The notes below the pieces were generated by a model, which did no database searches, was not told the DNA's origin, and saw only the letters and a list, made by a program, of their open reading frames with translations. From Terriglobus roseus (GTDB lineage Bacteria > Acidobacteriota > Terriglobia > Terriglobales > Acidobacteriaceae): DNA of 64,000 nt. The stretch lies in assembly GCF_900102185.1 (NCBI RefSeq), contig NZ_LT629690.1:4340001-4404000 (forward strand), written 5' to 3'. The translations under genes and the position numbers were made by a program. How positions within the stretch are numbered: position 1 is the first letter of the stretch; every line of letters starts with the position of its first letter. Below are positions 54,437-61,168 of this stretch, in pieces.

Positions 54437-56033
54437 CGGATGCCTCAATCAACGGCGCAGCGGCAGAAGCCGGCTTCGTCTTTCTACGCAGAACAACTGC
54501 AGGCAGTGCGGAACGCGTAAGCAGCAGCACGACAACCACTACAACAAACCACGCCGCTGTCCCCGTGGCCAGTCGCAGCAGCGCCGTAACAAATGTCGTT
54601 CCCTGCGGCAGATAACGCAGCGAAAACGCAGCGGCGCATCCACCAAGAATGGCAGCCAGCGAAGACTTGCCGAGCTCGCTCCATTCCAGGTCGGCAACAC
54701 GCACCATGCCTTTACGATTCAGCAGGACAGCCAGCGCAATCATGTGCGCAGCAATGCCAATGTCTGATGCAATGACCAATCCCGGAATGCCATGCGTACG
54801 GAAGAGCAATGCATACACCGGCAGCGAAAGCACCGTAACAACCGTGCCAGAGATCATTGGCGTAAGCGTGTTGCCAACAGCATAAAACGCACGCGCATAC
54901 AGGTTCTGTGATGCCCAGAAGACTAGCGAATAGCAAAACAAAACAAACAGAGAAGCTGCTGCCGAAGCATCGGCACCGTGGAACTTTCCACCACGCAATG
55001 CAACATCAATGATGGGCTGCGCCAGCGCGATCATCACAGATGTAAGCAACAGACTTACAGCCAGCAATCGCGAAACAGAACGATTCACCGCAGAGTTGAA
55101 CGCAGACTTATCCTTCAACCAAAGCGAGGCAAAGAATGGCAGGGAAGCCGCGCCCGCTGCAGGTCCAATGATGTTCATCGGCGCATTGAACAACTGGCGC
55201 GAATAACTCATCAGCGAAATCGCGCCTTCTGTGTGGCCCGCAAAATGGTTCCGTATCCAAGGATCAAGCGTCACCAGCGATTGCCCCAGCATCAGCGGCA
55301 GGCTCAGCTTTACCCACTCGCGCAATGCCGGATCACGGAGATTGAATATCGGCGACCACCGCATTCCAATGGAATAGGCGCCAATGACATAGGTGAGAAA
55401 GAACCCAAAGAACGCTCCCACCACTGCACCGTACGCAAGCGAATGAACTCCGAACCGCGCATGCAGCAGTACGGCTCCTGCAATGATGCCGCCGTTGTAC
55501 AGCAGCGGTTGCACAGCCTGATAGATGAAGATCTTTCGCACCAGCAGGCGCGAACCAAAGATGCCGCCTGCAAAGCCCAGCAACTGGTTCACCAGCAGGA
55601 TCCGCGTCAACTGTACGCAGAGATGCGCGGTCTCCGGATTGCGCAATTCCAATACGTAACGCACATATTGCGGCGCAAAAATACCGGCGAGAACCAGCCC
55701 CGCGCTCAACACGAGCGTCATCACGTTGAGCACATTGGAAAGCGCAAGATCGCCTTCCGTCTGTCGCCCTTCGTTTTCATATTGCGTCAGCAGCTTGACA
55801 AAAGTTGTGGACGCAACGCCGCCAATCAACAGATATGAAATGGTGTCCGGTAGCTGAAACGCGCCCGTGTACGCATCCACCGCGCCGCTCACACCAAAGA
55901 AGTGTGCGATGAGTTTGCCGCGCACCAGTCCAAGCACACCGCTCAACAGCGCGGAGACCATGAGCAGCAGCGATGCAGAGAACGCAGACGAAGCGCGTCC
56001 GCGCGTGTTCTGGGATGAGGTCGTGTCCGCCAA
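54420..56033 (-). CDS. murJ: Lipid II flippase, MurJ family
   Basis: A 537-residue membrane protein with about 14 spans of the MOP superfamily. MurJ moves lipid II across the inner membrane for peptidoglycan synthesis. Family marks are the first helix SALLSGVLGLVRGKLIAHFFG with the central arginine, DAYTGAFQLPD, then LLRR-type loops replaced by SRLLVRKIFIYQ, and SLPLMLGQSLVTLDPWIRNHFA near span 7. The start is a TTG at 56033 with AGAGG four bases upstream, an unusual but supported start. The last 17 bases overlap the GNAT gene. MviN/MurJ-like proteins for exopolysaccharide export are an alternative, and a second murJ elsewhere would favour that. Confidence 0.82.
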   Translation of the reverse strand: MADTTSSQNTRGRASSAFSASLLLMVSALLSGVLGLVRGKLIAHFFGVSGAVDAYTGAFQLPDTISYLLIGGVASTTFVKLLTQYENEGRQTEGDLALSNVLNVMTLVLSAGLVLAGIFAPQYVRYVLELRNPETAHLCVQLTRILLVNQLLGFAGGIFGSRLLVRKIFIYQAVQPLLYNGGIIAGAVLLHARFGVHSLAYGAVVGAFFGFFLTYVIGAYSIGMRWSPIFNLRDPALREWVKLSLPLMLGQSLVTLDPWIRNHFAGHTEGAISLMSYSRQLFNAPMNIIGPAAGAASLPFFASLWLKDKSAFNSAVNRSVSRLLAVSLLLTSVMIALAQPIIDVALRGGKFHGADASAAASLFVLFCYSLVFWASQNLYARAFYAVGNTLTPMISGTVVTVLSLPVYALLFRTHGIPGLVIASDIGIAAHMIALAVLLNRKGMVRVADLEWSELGKSSLAAILGGCAAAFSLRYLPQGTTFVTALLRLATGTAAWFVVVVVVLLLTRSALPAVVLRRKTKPASAAAPLIEASDAPDR

Positions 56034-56152
56034 GCAACCTCTATTTTAGGGGCTTAGCCACCTTCTACAGGATTTTCTATCTGGATGCGGGTTGCGCTTT
56101 CTGATGCTTCCGTGGCTCACTGAAAGGAATAAGTAGTGGACGTGGAGGAAAT

Positions 56153-57715
56153 ATGCAGCGTTGGATTGCAGGTTTGTTAGGAGCCAGTTCGCTGTTGCTG
56201 GGCAGTGCTTCTGCACAGAAAAAAGAAGCGACCGTTCCCTTCCACAACCCCATCCTCTTCGCCGATTATTCCGACCCCGACGTGATCGCCGATGGCGGAA
56301 AGTATTACCTCGTCGCATCCACCTTTCAATACGTGCCAGGCATCCCCATCCTTGAATCGACGGATCTGGTGCATTGGACGATTCTTGGTCACGCCGTCGA
56401 TCGCGTAACACTGGCGCCGCAGTATGGCCTTATCGATGGCAATCGTTACGGCGCTGGCATCTGGGCGCCTGCCATCCGCAAGCACAACGGCACATACTTC
56501 ATTTACTTCCCCACGCCGGATGAAGGCATCTTCGTAACCACGGCGAAGTCGATTCGCGGACCCTGGTCAAAGCCCGTTGCGGTCATTGCGCAGGCAAAGC
56601 TGGAAGATCCGTGCCCCTTCTGGGATGACGATGGCAATGCGTACCTCATCCATTCGCGCAAAGGCGCAGGCCCGCTGATCCTGCATCGCATGTCGCCGGA
56701 TGGATTGCATGTTCTGGACGAAGGCAAGGTCATCGTGGACGATCCCAAGAACCTGCACACGCTCGAAGGCCCCAAGATGTACAAGCGGAATGGCTGGTAC
56801 TACATCTTCGCGCCGTACGGCGGTGTGGGCACCGGAGCGCAAGTCGTAATGCGTTCAAAGAACGTATGGGGACCATACGACTATCGCACCGTACTGGCGC
56901 AGGGCAACACGGACATCAACGGGCCACATCAAGGCGGCTACATTGAAACGCCTGATGGCAAAGGCTGGTTCATCCACTTCCAGAAGCGCGAATCACACGG
57001 CCGCATCCTTCATCTGCAGCCAGTGCGATGGGAAGATGACTGGCCCATCATGGGCAATGCTCCCGCAGGCGCAACGCAGGGAACGCCTGTAGCCTCTGGC
57101 GAAGTGGCGGTTCCCGTTGCATCCGTCGGCGAAGGATCGCCGCAAACATCGGACGAATTCACCGCGAAAACACTGGCGCCGCAGTGGGAGTGGAACCACA
57201 ATCCTGACAATGCATTGTGGTCGTTAACGAAGCGCAGCGGTTATCTAAGCCTGACGCCATCCGTCGCAACAGACCTATTCGCCGCACACAACACACTGAC
57301 GCAACAGATGCAGGACAACGATTTCGAAGCGACTGTGAGGCTGGATGTGACCAAGCTTCCGACAAGTGGCCATGCAGGCTTGAGCATGTTTGAAAAGGCT
57401 GCAGGCGGCGTGGAGATCACCACCAACGCGCAAGGCAAACGCCAGCTGTTCTTCTTCCACGGAAGCGATCGCGCCGCAGGCCCTGAAATAACGCGCAACG
57501 TTGTGGATCTTCGCATCATGGTACATGGCGACGTGGCCGCCTATTCTTACAGCACAGATGGCACAACCTTCCAGCCGCTCGGTGCAGAGACAAAGATGAC
57601 CTTCTCATGGTGGAAGGGCGCACGCCCAGCCATCTTCGTGTATCGCACATCAACCAACGGCGATGCAGGCCGCGTAGATGTGGACTGGTTCCGCTACAAG
57701 ACGATCAGCCAGTAA
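56153..57715 (+). CDS. Secreted GH43-family xylosidase/arabinofuranosidase
   Basis: A 520-residue exported glycosidase starting at ATG 56153 with GGAGG close upstream; signal peptide to SASAQ. The five-bladed propeller shows the three catalytic acids: base D41 in ADYSDPDV, pKa-modulating Asp in KLEDPCPFWDDDG (about 160), and acid Glu in TLEGPKMYKR (about 205). HLQPVRWEDDWPIMG closes the propeller at about 305. The rest is a beta-sandwich (DEFTAKTLAPQWEWNHNPD onward), as in the two-domain GH43 xylosidases and arabinofuranosidases. It would release xylose or arabinose from hemicellulose side chains. It is followed by the convergent SDR gene five bases on. Confidence 0.93.
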   Translation: MQRWIAGLLGASSLLLGSASAQKKEATVPFHNPILFADYSDPDVIADGGKYYLVASTFQYVPGIPILESTDLVHWTILGHAVDRVTLAPQYGLIDGNRYGAGIWAPAIRKHNGTYFIYFPTPDEGIFVTTAKSIRGPWSKPVAVIAQAKLEDPCPFWDDDGNAYLIHSRKGAGPLILHRMSPDGLHVLDEGKVIVDDPKNLHTLEGPKMYKRNGWYYIFAPYGGVGTGAQVVMRSKNVWGPYDYRTVLAQGNTDINGPHQGGYIETPDGKGWFIHFQKRESHGRILHLQPVRWEDDWPIMGNAPAGATQGTPVASGEVAVPVASVGEGSPQTSDEFTAKTLAPQWEWNHNPDNALWSLTKRSGYLSLTPSVATDLFAAHNTLTQQMQDNDFEATVRLDVTKLPTSGHAGLSMFEKAAGGVEITTNAQGKRQLFFFHGSDRAAGPEITRNVVDLRIMVHGDVAAYSYSTDGTTFQPLGAETKMTFSWWKGARPAIFVYRTSTNGDAGRVDVDWFRYKTISQ

Positions 57716-57720
57716 CAACG

Positions 57721-58479
57721 CTACTGGTTCACACCACTGGCAAGGAATCCGCCATCCACTGCAATGATCTGTCCCGTGGTGAAGCTGGTGGCATCGCTCG
57801 CAAGATAAATCGCGGTGCTCACCAGCTCATCCGTTGTGCCAAAGCGATCCATCGGTGTGCGCAACTTCAGTTCCTGCCCGCGTGGGCTATCGATGATTTT
57901 GCTGTTCAGCGCAGTGGGAAAGATACCCGGCGCAATCGCGTTGACCAACACGCCATGCTTTGACCACTCCACCGCAAGCGAACGTGTAAGCGACGCTACA
58001 GCAGCTTTACTGGCGCAGTACGCAGAGACTTCCATGAATGCCACAAAGCTTGAGAGCGACGCGATGTTGATGATGCGGCCACGCTTCTGTTGAATCATGT
58101 GGCGACCAAACACCTGGCAACTACGCAGTGTGCCTGTGAGGTTCACATCCAGAATGTTGTTCCACGTGTCGTCCAGTACATCCAGCGTGGGCTCGCGTTT
58201 CGTAATGCCGGCGGCGTTCACAAGAATGTCCACGGAAGGGAAGTCCGCCAGCACGCGGATGCACAGGTCTTCCAGCGACACGCGCGATTGCACATCGGAG
58301 GTCGCTTCCGTGGTCTTGCGGCCAAGCGCGCGAATCTCCGCTGCCGTTTGTGCGACACCTTCGACAGAACGTGAAGACGCGACAACATCCGCACCCGCCT
58401 TCGCAAAACCAAGCGCGATGGCCCTGCCGATGCCGGATGTTCCGCCAATCACAACCGCTGTGCGTCCGTTAAGATCCAT
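57721..58479 (-). CDS. Short-chain dehydrogenase, sugar-acid type
   Basis: A 252-residue classical SDR. The ATG at 58479 has GGGA seven bases upstream; an in-frame ATG at 58497 would add six residues. The NAD(P) site is GGTSGIG (12-18), NAAG is at 88-91, and the catalytic Tyr-Lys pair is Y154-x3-K158 with the Ser near 141-144 (ASLSS). The C-terminal TTGQIIAVDGGF is standard. It resembles KduD and gluconate 5-dehydrogenase-like enzymes of uronic-acid and ketogluconate metabolism, which fits the glycan setting, but SDR specificity cannot be predicted reliably from this alone. Confidence 0.88.
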   Translation of the reverse strand: MDLNGRTAVVIGGTSGIGRAIALGFAKAGADVVASSRSVEGVAQTAAEIRALGRKTTEATSDVQSRVSLEDLCIRVLADFPSVDILVNAAGITKREPTLDVLDDTWNNILDVNLTGTLRSCQVFGRHMIQQKRGRIINIASLSSFVAFMEVSAYCASKAAVASLTRSLAVEWSKHGVLVNAIAPGIFPTALNSKIIDSPRGQELKLRTPMDRFGTTDELVSTAIYLASDATSFTTGQIIAVDGGFLASGVNQ

Positions 58480-58556
58480 TCTGTTTCCCATCTCCATGTC
58501 GCGTGTTCACGCCGCGAGTCAATCCAAGCCAAGATACATGCAGGTAAGCAAATTCG

Positions 58557-58586
58557 TTGACAGCGCAGTCGAGGCGTTCGTATAGT
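58557..58586 (+). promoter_or_regulatory. Sigma-70-type promoter of the SGNH esterase gene
   Basis: TTGACA (58557-58562), 18-base spacer, TATAGT (58581-58586). Transcription should begin near 58593, leaving a leader of only about a dozen bases before the ATG at 58605, which has no ribosome binding site. It is the best promoter match in the window. Confidence 0.7.
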
Positions 58587-58604
58587 TCGCGTCACAAACT
58601 ATAT

Positions 58605-59822
58605 ATGAAAACCCTCCGTGTCCTGCCCATTCTCTTCGGCGTCTGTCTGTCACTCCCTGCGCAGACATGGGTGGGGAGTTGGGCTGCGTCGCAACAGGTT
58701 CCTACCGGCGCCAATGCCTTGGCGGCGAATGAGTTACAGTCCGCCACGCTCCGACAGATCGTGCATCTTTCGTTAGGCGGCGAGCAGCTTCGCATCCGCA
58801 TCGCCAATACGTTTGGCACCGTGCCGCTGCATCTCGCCGCAGTACACATCGCAAAGCCGAAATCCGCAGTCGACGCCGCGATTGATCCTGGCACCGATCG
58901 CGCCTTGAGTTTTGACGGCAAGCCAGATGTCGTCATTCCAGCAGGCGCGGAATACCTATCTGATCCGATTGCATTTCACGCAACAACATCCTCTGACCTT
59001 GCCATCACGATTCGCTACACGGATGCGCCAGACGTCCAAACCAGCCATCCCGGATCGCGCGCAACGTCGTATCTTTCACACACCGCAGCGGTCGACGCCG
59101 CAACGATGCCGGATGCGAAAAAGTTTGAACACTGGTTCCAGATCAGCGGCGTGGATGTTCCTGCTTCGAAAGACACGGCAACGGTCGTCACCCTGGGCGA
59201 TTCCATCACCGACGGTCACGGAGCTACAGACAACGGCAACGATCGCTGGCCCGATGATCTCGCAGCACGTTTGCTGGCCGATGCCAAAACGCGTTCGCGC
59301 GGTGTGTTGAATCATGGACTCGGCGGCAATCGCGTGCTGCTCGACGGACAAGGACCAAATGCACTGGCACGCTTCAGCCGCGATGTTCTCGCACAGCCCG
59401 GCGTGAAGTACGTCATCGTCTTCGAAGGCGTGAACGACCTCGGCATGTCCACAAAAGACGCGGAGATTTCACCAGAAGACCACGCCGCACTCGTAGCGCA
59501 CATCCTTGGTGCCTATGAACAGATGATCGACCGCGCACACACGGCAGGCTTAAAGATTTACGGAGCGACCATCACGCCCTATCAGGGGTTCATCTTCTAT
59601 CACCCCACCGCAACGAACGAAGCAGACCGCCAGAAGATCAACGCATGGATACGCGCATCCGGGCACTTCGATGCTGTTCTGGATTTCGACAAAATCGTCG
59701 CTGATCCTGCAGATCCCGCGCGCCTGTTGCCCAAATTCGATTCCGGCGATCACATCCATCCAAATCAATCGGCGTACCACGCCATTGCAGAAAGCATTCC
59801 GCTGTCGCTGTTTGCGAAGTGA
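58605..59822 (+). CDS. Secreted SGNH/GDSL-family esterase
   Basis: A 405-residue exported hydrolase with a signal peptide (MKTLRVLPILFGVCL, cleavage after LPAQ). After an N-terminal beta-domain (about 25-185; TWVGSWAASQ, LRQIVHLSLGGEQLRIRIANTFG) comes the SGNH core: block I GDSITDG with S200, block II Gly in GLGGNRV, block III EGVNDLG, block V DHIHPN with D382 and H385. This layout matches secreted carbohydrate-ester hydrolases related to rhamnogalacturonan acetylesterases. It likely removes acetyl groups from plant polysaccharides beside the GH43 enzyme; the exact ester is unknown. The frame is open from 58557 but only the ATG at 58605 begins a signal peptide. Confidence 0.9.
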   Translation: MKTLRVLPILFGVCLSLPAQTWVGSWAASQQVPTGANALAANELQSATLRQIVHLSLGGEQLRIRIANTFGTVPLHLAAVHIAKPKSAVDAAIDPGTDRALSFDGKPDVVIPAGAEYLSDPIAFHATTSSDLAITIRYTDAPDVQTSHPGSRATSYLSHTAAVDAATMPDAKKFEHWFQISGVDVPASKDTATVVTLGDSITDGHGATDNGNDRWPDDLAARLLADAKTRSRGVLNHGLGGNRVLLDGQGPNALARFSRDVLAQPGVKYVIVFEGVNDLGMSTKDAEISPEDHAALVAHILGAYEQMIDRAHTAGLKIYGATITPYQGFIFYHPTATNEADRQKINAWIRASGHFDAVLDFDKIVADPADPARLLPKFDSGDHIHPNQSAYHAIAESIPLSLFAK

Positions 59823-59828
59823 AGCTAA

Positions 59829-60209
59829 TTAGGGAATCGACGCTTCTGCTCGCTTCAACAACACTGGCAGATCTAACTCATCGCGAGTCATGTTGCCCTG
59901 CAACTGCTGCGCGTGAGGAAGGTCTTTCACTCCGACACCTGCTGCATCTTGCAAATGCAGATGAAAGATGTTGCCGTCTTCATCGGCCAGCACCAGCGTT
60001 GTACCCATCAAATGCGCCTGCGAGAAGGTAGTCGTAGCAGTCTCGCGATCGTAGCGATAACTGGCATCGGTCACATCATCGCCGCTCACGTTGAGCGTGA
60101 TCGTAGCGGTACGCTGTCCGATGGTGCCGCGGTAACGCAGTGTCTCTGCACTCGCGACAAGCGTGATTGCCAGCAGAACCCCGACGATGAACAGCGACCG
60201 TAGCTTCAC
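59829..60209 (-). CDS. Small secreted protein of unknown function
   Basis: A 126-residue product from a GTG at 60209, chosen because it begins a signal peptide (KLRSLFIVGVLLAITLVASA); the frame is open to 60296. The mature part is beta-rich (LRYRGTIGQRTATITLNVSGDDV, TLVLADEDGNIFHLHLQDAAG) and about 105 residues long. No family is recognised. The ribosome binding site is weak. It lies downstream of the KTSC gene on the same strand and converges on the SGNH gene with six bases between. Confidence 0.65.
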   Translation of the reverse strand: MKLRSLFIVGVLLAITLVASAETLRYRGTIGQRTATITLNVSGDDVTDASYRYDRETATTTFSQAHLMGTTLVLADEDGNIFHLHLQDAAGVGVKDLPHAQQLQGNMTRDELDLPVLLKRAEASIP

Positions 60210-60255
60210 GCACGCAAGCGTATCAAAGCGCAAGTGCCATGCGCTGTCCGAGTGT

Positions 60256-60456
60256 TTAGGCAGCCAGTAGAGCTTCGGAGCGATGTTTGTGTGCAATCAC
60301 ATTCTGCAGGTATGCAGCCTTTGCAAAGACCGCCTGCAGTTGCGCCCATTCGCTGGGAGGCACATCGAAATACCGCTTAGTTCCGCCCCAGTTGCGGAAA
60401 TCCACCGTCAGCACCTGGCTTACTTCGTCATAGCGCATTGCCCGGATTGAAACCAT
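60256..60456 (-). CDS. KTSC-domain small protein
   Basis: A 66-residue cytoplasmic protein with the KTSC-like pattern: MVSIRAMRYDEVSQVLTVDF at the N-terminus, then GTKRYFDVPPSEWAQLQ and AYLQNVIAHKH. GGGAGG lies about nine bases before the ATG at 60456, a good start. KTSC domains occur alone or near RNA-related proteins, and no precise function is known. In this copy the K-T-S-C signature residues after which the domain is named are not all obvious, so it may be a divergent relative. Confidence 0.75.
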   Translation of the reverse strand: MVSIRAMRYDEVSQVLTVDFRNWGGTKRYFDVPPSEWAQLQAVFAKAAYLQNVIAHKHRSEALLAA

Positions 60457-60623
60457 TGCGTGTTCCCTCCCTGCACAGCAGTGTCGCGCGCTCTGTGTGA
60501 TGGGAGTGTGAACTCTCTACTTCCGTTGCACGATTTTTGCAACATATTTGTTTTGTGCCGCTGTTGATTCATGCGGCACATACGCAATAGAAGAAGGAAC
60601 CTACCCCAGCAACAGCACCGCGT

Positions 60624-61160
60624 TTACCACACGCGGAAGCTGATGCCGGTGCTGATGCCGTAAGGCTTCATGGTCCCGAAGGTGAACTGTGGCCACACCT
60701 GGTATTCCACATCCACCACGCGGATGTGGATGTTGTCATTGGAGATCCACTTCTCCAACCCCGCGCCCGGCGCCATCACAAAGTACTGCCCATTGCCGTA
60801 GCCATAGGGAAAACGCATGGTGCCCAGCCCGACCGGCATCTTCACATAAGGCACCCATCCCTCCGGCTTGAAGCTGACGCGTGGGCCAATGAGATAGGTG
60901 TTCTGCTGGATACCTTGTTTGCCACCCCATCTTAGAAAGCGCGCTTCCCCTTCCAACCCCACATAGCGGTGAAAGTGGGCGTCCACATAGATGGTGGGGC
61001 CGTAAAGATTCGAGTTACCGTAGTCGCTCCTGTACCAGGAGCCGGCAATACCCACCGTCGTGTACATGCCCGGACCCGAGGCCGTTGCCTTCGTCGCCTG
61101 GGCCGGAGCCGCTGCTGCGTACAGCAGCAGCCCCAGCAGAGTGAGGATGCTTTTTTTCAT
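60624..61160 (-). CDS. Outer-membrane beta-barrel-type protein
   Basis: A 178-residue exported protein. The ATG at 61160 is preceded by AGGGG, and a GTG at 61172 is the other option; the signal peptide is MKKSILTLLGLLLYAAAAPAQ. Alternating hydrophobic/aromatic strands (GMYTTVGIAGSWYRSDYG, PTIYVDAHFHRYVGLEGEARFLRWG, VDVEYQVWPQFTFG) and a terminal aromatic (SFRVW) fit an eight-stranded OmpA/OmpW-like barrel of small size. The role is unknown. Its gene starts eight bases after the stop of the Ig-like repeat gene on the same strand, so they are probably cotranscribed. Confidence 0.8.
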   Translation of the reverse strand: MKKSILTLLGLLLYAAAAPAQATKATASGPGMYTTVGIAGSWYRSDYGNSNLYGPTIYVDAHFHRYVGLEGEARFLRWGGKQGIQQNTYLIGPRVSFKPEGWVPYVKMPVGLGTMRFPYGYGNGQYFVMAPGAGLEKWISNDNIHIRVVDVEYQVWPQFTFGTMKPYGISTGISFRVW

Positions 61161-61168
61161 CGTTCCCC

